Below are positions 45,162-56,484 of a stretch of 64,000 nucleotides of DNA, in pieces; position 1 is the stretch's first letter; each line of letters starts with the position of its first letter. The notes under the pieces are model-generated. The model ran no database searches, was not told the DNA's origin, and saw only the letters and a program-made list of their open reading frames with translations. The translations under genes were made by a program, and so were the position numbers. The DNA is from Listeria cossartiae subsp. cossartiae (GTDB lineage: Bacteria > Bacillota > Bacilli > Lactobacillales > Listeriaceae): contig NZ_JAASUI010000001.1 in assembly GCF_014224155.1 (NCBI RefSeq), positions 744,001 through 808,000 of the forward strand. The letters are read 5' to 3'.

Positions 45162-45645
45162 TTTGTCGTTCCGCAATTAAATGTGGCAATTCAGGGATAA
45201 TCAATTTTTGAACCGCGAGCCGGCAAGCATTACTTGATCCAGGTAACGCGAAAAGCAGTAAGCCACTTGCTGAAAAACCGGCGAAGGCACGAGATAACAT
45301 GGCGCGACTACCAACTTCTTCGTAACTAAGCATCCGGAAAATCTCGCCAAAACCAGGAATTTCTTGCTGAATCGTTGCGAACAATGCTTCATACGTAACA
45401 TCGCGCCTAGCAATGCCAGTACCACCGTTTGTGATAAGGCAGAAGGACCCATTAGCTGCTAACTCGTTTATTTTTTGTTTAATGAGTGTAACATCATCAG
45501 GAACGACGACTCGCGAAATCACCTCGTGTCCAGCGGTTTCTAAGGCAGATTGAATCAGCTGACCACTAGTATCTGTTTCCAAATTCCTCGTATCACTAAT
45601 CGTTAAAATACTACAAGTCACCTTAATAAATGTCTTTTGTTCCAT
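45157..45645 (-). CDS. moaB: molybdopterin adenylyltransferase MoaB
   Basis: This 162-residue MoCF-fold protein shows 'SILTISDTRNLETDTSGQLI', 'FCLITNGGTGIARRDVTYEA' and 'FALPGSSNACRLAV', partly quoted. It adenylylates molybdopterin ahead of MoeA (MogA function in organisms that lack MogA). AAGGAGG lies before the ATG. It follows moeB by 11 bases on the minus strand, convergent with the moeA-moaA operon. Confidence 0.92.
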   Translation of the reverse strand: MEQKTFIKVTCSILTISDTRNLETDTSGQLIQSALETAGHEVISRVVVPDDVTLIKQKINELAANGSFCLITNGGTGIARRDVTYEALFATIQQEIPGFGEIFRMLSYEEVGSRAMLSRAFAGFSASGLLLFALPGSSNACRLAVQKLIIPELPHLIAERQK

Positions 45646-45656
45646 AATTGCCTCCT

Positions 45657-46655
45657 TTAATTGAAAAATAAATGATATATTTTCTTGGCTTCTGTTAAAT
45701 TTTCCGTTCCATGGAGCAACACACGCCCATTTTTAAAAATAACAAATTGGAACTGTTCGTAATGGAAACTGAGTAAAGTGGGATTTTCTTTATACGTAAT
45801 TTTTTGTTCTGTCAGCAGTTGTTTGATTTCGCGGTAATTGCTTTTATTAGGTAAGCGAAATTGTACTGTATCCCGTCCACAAAGGGCAACCGTTTGCTCG
45901 GAAAAAGGAACTTCTGAACGTGTTTCGCCAGTTGTGCAACCAGAGCAATTGGGACGTTTTTTGACTTCGAGCGACCGAAAAGTAAATTGCCAATTATCTA
46001 GTTGATAGTATGTATTTGCATGGAAGTCAGGGCTTATAATCATTTGCGTAAGTAAGGAAACTTGCATGCCAGCGACGATTGGAATCAGCGCGCCATCTAC
46101 ACCAACAATATCGCAACTCGCCGTATTTGTTTGCGGAATATCACCAAGTAAGCAGTGCAAACAAGCAGAATCGGGAGGGATAATTGGCATGAGATTCGCA
46201 TAATTTCCAGCACAAGAAGTGAAAATCCACGGAATTTGATGAGTAAAACAAAACTGATTTAAAAAGTCGCGCGTCATAAAATTATCGGTGCAATCGAGTA
46301 TATAATCGATGCTTCCGACATAAGGCGTTAAACTTGTCACGTTCGCATCATCAACTATATATTCGATTTCAATCTCGCTATTAATCAATCGTAAAGCTTT
46401 AAATGCCGCATACGCTTTTGCTTGTTTGTCTAATGCATCTTGTTCCGTGAAAAGCGATTGGCGCTGCAAGTTACTTAGCTCCACATAGTCACGATCAATT
46501 AAAATTAACTTGCCAAAACCCATTCGCGCACAAATTTCTGCGGCATATGAACCAATCGCCCCAACACCAACAATCAAAATCGTTTTCGTGAGTAATTTTT
46601 CTTGACCAGTTTTTCCCATATTTTTAACGCGCATCTGTCTATCATAACGTTCCAA
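45657..46655 (-). CDS. moeB: MoeB/ThiF-family adenylyltransferase
   Basis: This 332-residue E1-like enzyme activates the C-terminal Gly of MoaD with ATP. The nucleotide fold is 'ILIVGVGAIGSYAAEICARMG' with Arg finger 'LSNLQRQ', and 'DCTDNFMTRDFLNQ' is the catalytic Asp region. Zinc is bound by two CxxC pairs, CLHC and CSGC. The C-terminal ~80 residues form an extra domain that lacks an obvious rhodanese Cys motif. The start is TTG 46655 with AAGGTGG upstream. Its neighbour moaB and the nearby moaD support the Moco role over thiamine. Confidence 0.88.
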   Translation of the reverse strand: MERYDRQMRVKNMGKTGQEKLLTKTILIVGVGAIGSYAAEICARMGFGKLILIDRDYVELSNLQRQSLFTEQDALDKQAKAYAAFKALRLINSEIEIEYIVDDANVTSLTPYVGSIDYILDCTDNFMTRDFLNQFCFTHQIPWIFTSCAGNYANLMPIIPPDSACLHCLLGDIPQTNTASCDIVGVDGALIPIVAGMQVSLLTQMIISPDFHANTYYQLDNWQFTFRSLEVKKRPNCSGCTTGETRSEVPFSEQTVALCGRDTVQFRLPNKSNYREIKQLLTEQKITYKENPTLLSFHYEQFQFVIFKNGRVLLHGTENLTEAKKIYHLFFN

Positions 46656-46785
46656 GCTGCCACCTTCTTTCCAACTTTATTTTACCAGATAATTGCATAA
46701 AGCGCTTACTTGTAAGGTTTAAGTTTATTGTTGAATTCCTGTTACGACATATTTATAATGAAAGAAAAAACTAGAGGTGCTAACT

Positions 46786-47340
46786 ATGAAACAGCGCGTA
46801 GAAACAGAAAAATTTTATCCAGCCTATCCAGTCTTTGTATTAACGTATTTGAATGAGGTTGGAGAACCGCAAATGTCAACGGGATCATCATCGTACACAT
46901 TAGGAGATAGTATCGTTATCGGCGTGTCAGCAGAAAGTAATGCTAGCAAACACTTGCATGCTGGCCAAAAACTTGCAGTGAATTTTCCAAACACAGAGCA
47001 GTTAGGATTAATTGAACAAGGAGGATTCTCGTCTGGAAAGCATAATGATAAAATAAAAGTTCATCAAATCGAATTAACCAAAAGTGATAGCGGGGGAGTA
47101 GCTTACATTGATGCGTGTCCGATTGTTCTCGAATGCACCGTGACCCAAACAGTTTCAGACACGGACTATCACACAATCTTTGCTAAAATTGACTCGCGAT
47201 TATTCGAAAAAAATTTAGTGGATTCAGATGGTCATTTTATTCACGAAGAACTTGATTTAGTACTATTTTCAGGCGATGCAAATGAACGTAAATTCAGACA
47301 GTTGGATCCAAAAATAGAAACAGTTGGTGGCCACTCATAA
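46786..47340 (+). CDS. flavin reductase-like (FMN-binding split barrel) protein
   Basis: This 184-residue protein has an N-terminal 'KFYPAYPVFVLTYLNEVGEPQMSTGSSS', partly quoted, then 'VIGVSAESNASKHL' and 'AVNFPNTE'. This pattern fits the flavin reductase/split-barrel flavoprotein family, which binds FMN and often reduces flavin or is of unknown activity. I use the ATG at 46786 because GAGGTG is then correctly spaced. It is convergent with def and ends in a shared terminator. Confidence 0.78.
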   Translation: MKQRVETEKFYPAYPVFVLTYLNEVGEPQMSTGSSSYTLGDSIVIGVSAESNASKHLHAGQKLAVNFPNTEQLGLIEQGGFSSGKHNDKIKVHQIELTKSDSGGVAYIDACPIVLECTVTQTVSDTDYHTIFAKIDSRLFEKNLVDSDGHFIHEELDLVLFSGDANERKFRQLDPKIETVGGHS

Positions 47341-47344
47341 AAAC

Positions 47345-47385
47345 AAAAAACCCCGCAGGATATTGCTTCCTGCGGGGATTTATTC
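47345..47385. terminator. bidirectional terminator, flavoprotein/def
   Basis: A GC-rich perfect 10-bp stem (47351-47360 with 47368-47377). The minus strand has the better T run. Confidence 0.85.
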
Positions 47386-47388
47386 ATT

Positions 47389-47940
47389 TCAACCAAATAC
47401 GTCCACATCTGGTGGCAAGTAAGATGGATTTTCTTTATTAATATGATCATAAAACATAATTCCGTTCAAATGATCGATTTCGTGTTGAATAACAATCGCT
47501 GGATAATCTTTAAAACGCAATTTAAGCGGCGTACCATTTTCGTCAAAGGCATCGATTGTTACACGTTCACTTCGAACCACATAGCCCGGAACTTCACGGT
47601 CAACAGAAAGGCAACCTTCACCACCGGAAAGACAAGCCTGCTGTACAGAGTGACTGCGGATTTTTGGATTATAAAGCACATAACTATAAAGACGATCTTT
47701 TTCATCATGTACATGAATAGCTAGGAAACGTTTAGTCACAGCAAGTTGTGGAGCTGCAATTCCAACGCCACCACGTAAACCATATTTTTCCGCCATCTCT
47801 TCATCTTGACTGTTAATTAGGAATTCGAGCATATCGTGCCCTAATTTTTTTTCTTCATCTGAAAGCGGGAAAGTCACTTCTGTCGCAACTTCTCGAAGCG
47901 CCGGATGACCTTCTCGTACAATATCGTCCATTGTAAGCAT
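47389..47940 (-). CDS. def: peptide deformylase
   Basis: This 183-residue Fe2+/Zn2+ hydrolase removes the N-formyl group from nascent proteins. The three family motifs are present: 'GVGIAAPQL', 'EGCLSVDR' with the metal-binding Cys, and 'QHEIDHLNG' with two His ligands and catalytic Glu. The insertion-rich length is that of type 2 deformylases of Gram-positives. AGGAGAG precedes the ATG. Confidence 0.95.
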   Translation of the reverse strand: MLTMDDIVREGHPALREVATEVTFPLSDEEKKLGHDMLEFLINSQDEEMAEKYGLRGGVGIAAPQLAVTKRFLAIHVHDEKDRLYSYVLYNPKIRSHSVQQACLSGGEGCLSVDREVPGYVVRSERVTIDAFDENGTPLKLRFKDYPAIVIQHEIDHLNGIMFYDHINKENPSYLPPDVDVFG

Positions 47941-49890
<1,950 letters not shown>

Positions 49891-49892
49891 TC

Positions 49893-50870
49893 ATGGCGCA
49901 AAAAACAATGATTCAAGCGATTACAGACGCGCTTGCAGTAGAACTTGAAAAAGACGAAAACGTATTAGTTTTTGGGGAAGACGTTGGTAATAATGGCGGC
50001 GTATTCCGTGCAACAGAAGGATTACAAGAAAAATTCGGCGAAGATCGTGTATTCGATACTCCTTTAGCAGAATCCGGTATTGGCGGTCTTGCTATCGGTC
50101 TTGCACTTGAAGGTTTCCGTCCAGTTCCTGAAATTCAATTCTTCGGTTTCGTATTTGAAGTAATGGATTCCGTTGCTGGTCAAATGGCTCGTATGCGTTA
50201 CCGTACAGGCGGAACTCGTACTGCTCCAATCACAATTCGCGCACCTTTTGGTGGTGGCGTTCATACACCAGAAATGCACGCGGATAACCTAGAAGGATTA
50301 ATGGCGCAATCTCCTGGTTTAAAAGTGGTAATTCCATCCACTCCATACGATGCAAAAGGTCTTTTAATCTCAGCTATTCGCGATAACGATCCAGTTATCT
50401 TCCTAGAACATATGAAATTATACCGTTCTTTCCGTGAAGAAGTTCCAGAAGGCGAATACACAGTAGAAATTGGTAAAGCCGCTGTTCGTCGTGAAGGTAC
50501 AGATGTTTCTATCATCACTTACGGTGCAATGGTACAAGAATCTATGAAAGCAGCAGAAGCACTTGAAAAAGAAGGCGTATCTGTTGAAGTTATCGATTTA
50601 CGTACAATTAGCCCAATTGATGTGGACACAATTATCGCTTCCGTTAAGAAAACAAACCGTGCTGTAGTTGTTCAAGAAGCACAAAAACAAGCTGGTATTG
50701 CAGCGAATGTTGTTGCAGAAATTAACGACCGCGCAATCCTTTCTCTTGAAGCACCAGTTATGCGTGTTGCTGCTCCAGATAGCGTATTCCCGTTCTCTCA
50801 AGCAGAAACAGTTTGGTTACCAAATCATAACGATATCATCGAACGTGTAAAAGAAGTTATTGCATTTTAA
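49893..50870 (+). CDS. pdhB: pyruvate dehydrogenase E1 beta subunit
   Basis: This 325-residue transketolase-like subunit shows '[21 protein letters not shown]', '[18 protein letters not shown]' and '[15 protein letters not shown]', partly quoted. These include the Glu that activates ThDP. The C-terminal domain carries '[18 protein letters not shown]'. It forms an alpha2beta2 tetramer with PdhA. It is separated from pdhC by 110 bp containing a strong stem-loop. Confidence 0.96.
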   Translation: MAQKTMIQAITDALAVELEKDENVLVFGEDVGNNGGVFRATEGLQEKFGEDRVFDTPLAESGIGGLAIGLALEGFRPVPEIQFFGFVFEVMDSVAGQMARMRYRTGGTRTAPITIRAPFGGGVHTPEMHADNLEGLMAQSPGLKVVIPSTPYDAKGLLISAIRDNDPVIFLEHMKLYRSFREEVPEGEYTVEIGKAAVRREGTDVSIITYGAMVQESMKAAEALEKEGVSVEVIDLRTISPIDVDTIIASVKKTNRAVVVQEAQKQAGIAANVVAEINDRAILSLEAPVMRVAAPDSVFPFSQAETVWLPNHNDIIERVKEVIAF

Positions 50871-50931
50871 TTAATAATAACCGTTTTAAAACTTATGGGG
50901 AGTTTTAGAAGGGGAACGAAATATTTTTATA

Positions 50932-50958
50932 CTAAGGTTCAGTTTATCTGGACCTTAG
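50932..50958 (+). other. intra-operon stem-loop between pdhB and pdhC
   Basis: CTAAGGTTCAG (50932-50942) pairs with CTGGACCTTAG (50948-50958) around a TTTAT loop, with no T run. It looks like an mRNA processing or stabilising element rather than a terminator. Confidence 0.6.
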
Positions 50959-50980
50959 AAATTACAGGAGGCTTAATAAA

Positions 50981-52612
50981 ATGGCATATTCATTTAAATT
51001 ACCGGATATCGGTGAAGGTATCCATGAAGGTGAAATCGTTAAATGGTTTGTACAACCAGGCGACAAGATTGAAGAAGATGAGTCCCTATTTGAAGTGCAA
51101 AACGACAAATCAGTGGAAGAAATCACTTCTCCAGTTTCAGGAACAATTAAAGAAATCAAAGTTGCTGAAGGTACAGTTGCTACAGTTGGACAAGTACTAG
51201 TAACATTTGATGGCGTAGAAGGTCACGAAGACGACGCCGAAGAAGAAAGCGCAGCACCAAAAGCAGAATCCACAGAATCAACTCCAGCACCGGCTCAAGC
51301 TAGCGGAAAAGGAATCTTTGAATTCAAATTACCAGATATCGGTGAAGGAATTCATGAAGGTGAAATTGTTAAATGGTTTATTCAACCGGGCGATAAAGTA
51401 GAAGAAGATCAGTCTATTTTTGAAGTGCAAAACGACAAATCTGTCGAAGAAATTACTTCTCCAGTAGATGGAACTGTTAAAGATATTTTAGTTAGCGAAG
51501 GAACAGTAGCAACAGTTGGTCAAGTATTAGTAACATTCGAAGGTGATTTTGAAGGAGAAGCAAGCCATGAATCTACTCCAGAATCTCCAGCAGAAGACGC
51601 TGCACTTGCTAACAACGATGCAACTTCCGCACCAGCAACAGGTGGAAACGGAACGCCATCATCTAAAAAAGATCCTAATGGCCTTGTAATCGCAATGCCT
51701 TCTGTACGTAAATATGCACGTGAAAAAGGCGTTAATATCGCTGAAGTAGCAGGCTCTGGTAAAAACAACCGTGTAATCAAAGCGGATATCGATGCTTTCC
51801 TAAACGGCGAACAACCAGCTGCGGCAACAACTACTGCTCAAACAGAAGAAAAATCTGCACCAAAAGCAGAAAAAGCGGCTGCAAAACAACCAGTTGCAAG
51901 CTCCGATGCTTACCCAGAAACACGCGAAAAATTAACACCAACTCGTCGTGCAATTGCAAAAGCAATGGTAAACTCAAAACATACAGCTCCACACGTTACT
52001 TTAATGGACGAAATCGAAGTAACTGCACTTATGGCTCACCGCAAACGTTTCAAAGAAGTGGCTGCCGAAAAAGGTATCAAACTAACTTTCTTACCTTATA
52101 TGGTGAAAGCTCTTGTTGCAACGCTTCGTGACTTCCCAGTGCTTAACACAACTTTAGACGATGCAACGGAAGAACTTGTTTACAAACATTACTTCAACGT
52201 TGGTATCGCAGCAGATACAGATCACGGTTTATACGTACCAGTAATTAAAAATGCTGACAAAAAATCCGTATTCCAAATTTCTGATGAAATCAATGAACTA
52301 GCTGGAAAAGCACGTGATGGTAAATTAACAGCTGACGAAATGCGCCACGGTTCCGCAACTATTTCTAATATCGGTTCTGCCGGCGGACAATGGTTTACTC
52401 CAGTAATTAATTACCCAGAAGTTGCTATCTTAGGTGTTGGTCGTATTGCTCAAAAACCTATCGTAAAAGATGGCGAAATTGTAGCAGCACCAGTACTAGC
52501 TCTTTCCTTGAGCTTTGACCACCGTGTAATTGACGGCGCAACTGCTCAAAAAGCAATGAACAATATTAAACGTTTATTAAACGATCCAGAATTATTACTA
52601 ATGGAGGTGTAA
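50981..52612 (+). CDS. pdhC: dihydrolipoamide acetyltransferase (E2) with two lipoyl domains
   Basis: E2 forms the core of the pyruvate dehydrogenase complex. The 543-residue protein has two tandem lipoyl domains, with lipoylated lysines Lys43 and Lys153 in 'QNDKSVEEI', exactly 110 residues apart. Ala/Pro/Glu-rich swivelling linkers, an E1/E3-binding domain ('[19 protein letters not shown]', about residues 231-270) and a catalytic domain ending in the 'DHRVIDGA' motif follow. B. subtilis E2 has one lipoyl domain, so this is a longer version. AGGAGG precedes the ATG; pdhD follows after four bases. Confidence 0.95.
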   Translation: MAYSFKLPDIGEGIHEGEIVKWFVQPGDKIEEDESLFEVQNDKSVEEITSPVSGTIKEIKVAEGTVATVGQVLVTFDGVEGHEDDAEEESAAPKAESTESTPAPAQASGKGIFEFKLPDIGEGIHEGEIVKWFIQPGDKVEEDQSIFEVQNDKSVEEITSPVDGTVKDILVSEGTVATVGQVLVTFEGDFEGEASHESTPESPAEDAALANNDATSAPATGGNGTPSSKKDPNGLVIAMPSVRKYAREKGVNIAEVAGSGKNNRVIKADIDAFLNGEQPAAATTTAQTEEKSAPKAEKAAAKQPVASSDAYPETREKLTPTRRAIAKAMVNSKHTAPHVTLMDEIEVTALMAHRKRFKEVAAEKGIKLTFLPYMVKALVATLRDFPVLNTTLDDATEELVYKHYFNVGIAADTDHGLYVPVIKNADKKSVFQISDEINELAGKARDGKLTADEMRHGSATISNIGSAGGQWFTPVINYPEVAILGVGRIAQKPIVKDGEIVAAPVLALSLSFDHRVIDGATAQKAMNNIKRLLNDPELLLMEV

Positions 52613-52616
52613 CAAA

Positions 52617-54020
52617 ATGGTAGTAGGCGATTTTCCAGAAGAAAGAGACACCATAGTCATCGGTGCAGGCCCAGGTGGGTATGTAGCCGCAATCCGAGCT
52701 GCACAACTCGGACAAAAAGTTACCATTATTGAAAAAGAATATTACGGCGGCGTATGCTTAAACGTTGGATGTATTCCTTCTAAAGCACTTATCACAATCG
52801 GTCACCGTTTTAAAGAAGCTGGGCACTCTGATAACATGGGTATTACAGCGGACAACGTGAACCTAGACTTCACAAAAGCACAAGAATGGAAAGGCGGCGT
52901 AGTTAACAAGCTTACATCAGGTGTTAAAGGCCTTCTTAAGAAAAATAAAGTTGAAATGTTAGAAGGAGAAGCGTTTTTCGTGGATGATCATTCCTTGCGT
53001 GTGATTCACCCTGATTCCGCCCAAACTTATACTTTCAACAACGTAATCATTGCAACAGGATCTCGTCCAATCGAAATCCCAGGTTTCAAATATGGTAAAC
53101 GTGTATTAAGCTCAACTGGTGCACTTGCACTAACAGAAGTTCCGAAAAAATTAGTCGTAATTGGCGGCGGGTATATCGGAACAGAACTAGGTGGAGCATT
53201 CGCGAACCTTGGTACAGAACTAACTATCCTTGAGGGTGGTCCAGAAATCTTACCAACATACGAAAAAGACATGGTTTCCCTAGTTAAACGTAATCTGAAA
53301 AGCAAAAACGTTGAAATGGTTACTAAAGCACTTGCAAAATCTGCGGAAGAAACTGAAAACGGCGTTAAAGTAACGTATGAAGCTAATGGTGAAACAAAAA
53401 CTATCGAAGCTGACTATGTGTTAGTAACAGTAGGTCGTCGTCCGAATACAGACGAAATCGGTTTAGAACAAGCTGGCGTTAAAGTAACAGAACGCGGTTT
53501 AGTAGAAGTTGACAAACAAGGTCGCTCGAACGTTTCTAACATTTTCGCAATTGGTGACATCGTTCCTGGTGTTCCTCTAGCTCACAAAGCTAGCTATGAA
53601 GCAAAAATTGCCGCTGAAGCAATCGCTGGCGAAAAATCCGAAAACGATTATACAGCACTTCCAGCTGTCGTTTTCAGTGACCCAGAACTTGCAACAGTTG
53701 GTTTAACAGAAAAAGAAGCAAAAGAAAAAGGCTTTGATGTAAAAGCTGCTAAATTCCCATTCGGCGGTAACGGTCGTGCGCTTTCCTTAGATGCACCTGA
53801 AGGATTTGTTCGTCTAGTTACTCGTAAAGAAGATGGCCTAGTTATCGGTGCACAAGTTGCCGGAATGAACGCTTCTGATATTATTTCAGAAATCGGCTTA
53901 GCAATCGAATCAGGCATTACAGCAGAAGACATCGCGCTTACTATCCATGCTCACCCATCACTTGGAGAGCTTACAATGGAAGCAGCCGAACTTGCTTTAG
54001 GTCGCCCAATTCACATGTAA
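52617..54020 (+). CDS. pdhD: dihydrolipoamide dehydrogenase (E3)
   Basis: This 467-residue FAD disulfide oxidoreductase re-oxidises the lipoyl groups. It has the FAD fold '[21 protein letters not shown]', the redox disulfide Cys47/Cys52 in '[14 protein letters not shown]', the NAD fold '[14 protein letters not shown]' and the C-terminal catalytic 'HAHPSLGE'. It is the last gene of pdhABCD and may also serve other 2-oxoacid complexes. A terminator follows. Confidence 0.96.
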   Translation: MVVGDFPEERDTIVIGAGPGGYVAAIRAAQLGQKVTIIEKEYYGGVCLNVGCIPSKALITIGHRFKEAGHSDNMGITADNVNLDFTKAQEWKGGVVNKLTSGVKGLLKKNKVEMLEGEAFFVDDHSLRVIHPDSAQTYTFNNVIIATGSRPIEIPGFKYGKRVLSSTGALALTEVPKKLVVIGGGYIGTELGGAFANLGTELTILEGGPEILPTYEKDMVSLVKRNLKSKNVEMVTKALAKSAEETENGVKVTYEANGETKTIEADYVLVTVGRRPNTDEIGLEQAGVKVTERGLVEVDKQGRSNVSNIFAIGDIVPGVPLAHKASYEAKIAAEAIAGEKSENDYTALPAVVFSDPELATVGLTEKEAKEKGFDVKAAKFPFGGNGRALSLDAPEGFVRLVTRKEDGLVIGAQVAGMNASDIISEIGLAIESGITAEDIALTIHAHPSLGELTMEAAELALGRPIHM

Positions 54021-54029
54021 TCAACAATA

Positions 54030-54065
54030 AGCGAAAATATCCATTACGGGTATTTTCGCTTTTTA
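54030..54065 (+). terminator. pdh operon terminator
   Basis: AGCGAAAATA(T)CC pairs with GG(G)TATTTTCGCT and is followed by TTTT. Confidence 0.8.
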
Positions 54066-54207
54066 TTTCTCGCTAAAAGTGTACATTTTCACAAAAATGA
54101 TTTTTAGTTCATTTTTTGAAATATTTAAAGTACCCGTTTTAGAAAAAAAGGAGTATAATGTAACAAGTGAACGTGATAAGTCAAATCTAATTGAATCAGG
54201 TGAAAAA

Positions 54208-54519
54208 ATGGAGAAACAAACAGCAACATGGAAGAAAGCTCTATTTTGGTTTGCGTATGTAGTAGCAGGAATTTGTTTTGCATTGACAATCGTAGCCTTT
54301 GGAGTAGGTTTCTTTCATCATATGCATGATACAGGTGGATGGCGCTCGGTTATTCAAATTCTCGAAACACCAATTACAGGCTTCATAAAAATGACTGGTG
54401 GTTATATCGGTAAAGGGATTTTAGAAGTAATTATTCTTATTATCGTCAGCTATGTACTGCCAATCTTCTTCTGTTTTGCAACGCATTATTTAAAAGTGAA
54501 ACGACGTGAAATGGCTTAA
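54208..54519 (+). CDS. small membrane protein of unknown function
   Basis: This 103-residue protein has two strongly hydrophobic segments ('ALFWFAYVVAGICFALTIVAFGVGF' early, 'ILEVIILIIVSYVLPIFFCFAT' late, partly quoted) joined by a His/Gly-containing loop, and a short basic C-terminus. I do not recognise the family. The ATG at 54208 follows CAGGTG. An in-frame GTG/ATG start 43 codons upstream would place start codons before the TATAAT at ~54154, so it is rejected. It lies between pdh and the LDH-like gene, with no shared function evident. Confidence 0.6.
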   Translation: MEKQTATWKKALFWFAYVVAGICFALTIVAFGVGFFHHMHDTGGWRSVIQILETPITGFIKMTGGYIGKGILEVIILIIVSYVLPIFFCFATHYLKVKRREMA

Positions 54520-54648
54520 AATAACATTATTTTGTAAAAAGCAAAGCGAATGAGCGATGCTTTTTATTTATGTGGTCAAGTTATTTTATTTTTGCCTCCG
54601 AAGCGTGCTAAAATAACAATAGAAGACTTGATGAGGAGGAGAAGTATA

Positions 54649-55602
54649 ATGCCATCCAAGAAGAAAAAAATTGTCGTTATCGGCAGAAGCAATTTACAAA
54701 ATCTCTATATTCATACAGTCCTTTTAAAAAAATTACCTGCCGAGATATACTTAATAGATGACCAAGCGAAATCGAGCGTGCAAGATTTTGACTATGCGAG
54801 CTACTATCACGAAGCGGCCACCATTCATACAGGTACATTCAATGATTGTCGCAATGCGGATATGGTCGTCTTTTTTCAAGAAGAGCTGTCGAATGCCTCT
54901 TTTTCAAGTGAAGATAATGTTACGCTGATCAAAGAAAAAGTGAATAAAATGATGGCGACCGGCTTTCAAGGCATTGTTTTAGTAGCAACCGCCGAGAGTA
55001 ATGTCGTTGCCGCATTAATTAAACGCTTTTCCGGCTTACCCGCAAATCAAATTATCACACTTGGTACGATGCTTGCGACGTCTTATTTTCAAGTAGAAAT
55101 TGCTAAATTATTTAAAATCAGCCCGAAAAATGTGCATGGCTATATCATTGGCGACAACGCAGCTGATGTTATCCCGGTTTGGAGCAGAGCTTTTCTGGGC
55201 GGCAAGCCGATTTTAAGCTATTTAGCCGAAGAACAAAAAAGAATCACATCCGAGGATTTACAAAATTTAACGAAAATGATGACGAAAATTCCTGATTTCC
55301 CATGTGAAAATAAAGATGGCTGTACTTTCCATTTTAGCACCGTAACTGTCCTTGCTGAATTAACCGAAGTCATTTTACGCGATGAAGCAAGCGTTTTAAC
55401 AGTTGGCGTGGAAGTGAAAGAAGCATACGGGTTGGAGAATCCAGTTTTTATTAGCGTTCCAGCCGTCATTGGGGCAGAGGGAGTCAGGGAATTACTTGAG
55501 CTAAATTTATCCGATGATGAACAAAAAGAATTAAAGCAAATCGCCGCAAAAACTACCGAGAAATTGGACGTATTGCAACTTAACAAAGGAGGGATTCGTT
55601 AA
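54649..55602 (+). CDS. lactate/malate dehydrogenase homologue lacking catalytic residues
   Basis: This 317-residue protein aligns along its length with L-lactate dehydrogenase ('GFQGIVLVATAESN', 'HGYIIGDNAADVIPVWSRA'). However, key residues are changed. The N-terminal GxGxVG is replaced by 'IGRSNLQN'. The substrate loop 'QKPGETR' with Arg109 is missing. The conserved 'VATNP' Asn is Ala. The pair Asp168/Arg171 in 'LDTARFR' reads 'LATSYFQ', and catalytic His195 in 'GEHGD' reads 'GDNAA'. It is therefore very unlikely to reduce pyruvate and may bind a partner or ligand. Start ATG 54649 follows GAGGAGGAG; the stop overlaps the yktA start by one base. Confidence 0.82.
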   Translation: MPSKKKKIVVIGRSNLQNLYIHTVLLKKLPAEIYLIDDQAKSSVQDFDYASYYHEAATIHTGTFNDCRNADMVVFFQEELSNASFSSEDNVTLIKEKVNKMMATGFQGIVLVATAESNVVAALIKRFSGLPANQIITLGTMLATSYFQVEIAKLFKISPKNVHGYIIGDNAADVIPVWSRAFLGGKPILSYLAEEQKRITSEDLQNLTKMMTKIPDFPCENKDGCTFHFSTVTVLAELTEVILRDEASVLTVGVEVKEAYGLENPVFISVPAVIGAEGVRELLELNLSDDEQKELKQIAAKTTEKLDVLQLNKGGIR

Positions 55603-55874
55603 TGGAATACAGTTATCCACTAAATCCAGACTGGACAACCGAAGAAATGACGATTGTTGTACAATTTTTAGAAGCTATCGAACGAGCATATGAAAAAGGC
55701 ATTGATACGCAAGAACTCAAAGAAAAATACCGGGCATTTAAACAAGTAGTACCTGCCAAAGGGGAAGAAAAACGTATCGGAATGGACTTTGAGAATGTGA
55801 GCGGCTATTCGGCCTACAGAGTCATGCAACTCGTGAAAAACGCAACTACAAGCAAAATAAAAATGCAGCCATAA
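55602..55874 (+). CDS. yktA: UPF0223 family protein (YktA-like)
   Basis: This 90-residue helical protein shows 'YPLNPDWTTEEMTIVVQFLEAIERAYEKGI', partly quoted, and 'YRAFKQVVPAKGEEKRI', which are characteristic of UPF0223. The function is unknown. The start overlaps the stop of the LDH-like gene (TAATG), so the two proteins are made together. In B. subtilis yktA also lies between the pdh region and yktB/yktC, in agreement with the gene order here. Confidence 0.82.
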   Translation: MEYSYPLNPDWTTEEMTIVVQFLEAIERAYEKGIDTQELKEKYRAFKQVVPAKGEEKRIGMDFENVSGYSAYRVMQLVKNATTSKIKMQP

Positions 55875-55896
55875 TTTAAGAGGAGGAATTTTTTTC

Positions 55897-56427
55897 ATGG
55901 ATATTAGTCAAATTAAAGCAGAAGTAGTAAAACCAGAAGTAGGAATACACGTAGGGGAAGCGTCCGCACCAGTTAAAGTGATGTCATTCGTTAACTTACG
56001 CTGTCCATTCTGTAGAGAGTGGAACGAAAAATCCCAAGATGTGCTAACAGAATACATTCAAGCGGGAAAAATCGAATTAATCATTAAACCATTTGATAAA
56101 GAAAAAGAATCATTACAACGCGGCAACGTGACGCACCGTTACTTAGATTATTCAAAACCTGTAGAAACGCGCGAAACAATTAATAAAATCTATAGCACGC
56201 AAGATGAATGGGGTAGCCTGTCGCTTCCAGAAGTTGCTACGTATATGGAAACAAAGTTAGGATTAACCGAACAAGACAATAAAGCAGCATCGGAAAAAAT
56301 TGTTGCTGAAGCAAACGCGGCAAATGTAGTATTTGTACCCACTGTTATTGTGGGTGAACATATTTTTGATGAGCATATTAGCCCAGAAGAATTACGTGCC
56401 TTACTAGACGGTGAATTAGCAAAATAA
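55897..56427 (+). CDS. DsbA/thioredoxin-fold protein with CPFC motif, cytoplasmic
   Basis: This 176-residue protein has a thioredoxin-like fold of the DsbA/'thioredoxin_4' type. The redox motif CPFC lies at Cys36-Cys39 ('FVNLRCPFCREWNE') and the cis-Pro segment is 'FVPTVIVGEHIF'. There is no signal peptide or membrane anchor, so it should act in the cytoplasm, perhaps as a disulfide reductase or isomerase. It follows yktA by 22 bases with AGAGGAGG and may share its transcript. A bidirectional terminator follows. Confidence 0.82.
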   Translation: MDISQIKAEVVKPEVGIHVGEASAPVKVMSFVNLRCPFCREWNEKSQDVLTEYIQAGKIELIIKPFDKEKESLQRGNVTHRYLDYSKPVETRETINKIYSTQDEWGSLSLPEVATYMETKLGLTEQDNKAASEKIVAEANAANVVFVPTVIVGEHIFDEHISPEELRALLDGELAK

Positions 56428-56476
56428 AAAAAGCGAATGTATTATCCTAAAAATCTTAGGTAATACATTCGCTTTT
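56426..56476. terminator. bidirectional terminator, DsbA-like/corA
   Basis: A long stem (AAAAAGCGAATGTATTA and its complement, with an added inner hairpin ATCCTAA..TTAGG) carries A/T flanks. Confidence 0.88.
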
Positions 56477-56484
56477 TGCATGTT

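Noticed and set aside
54079..54207. N-terminal extension of the small membrane protein after pdhD
   Set aside because: The extension would start before the likely TATAAT at ~54154 and right behind the pdh terminator. ATG 54208 fits better.
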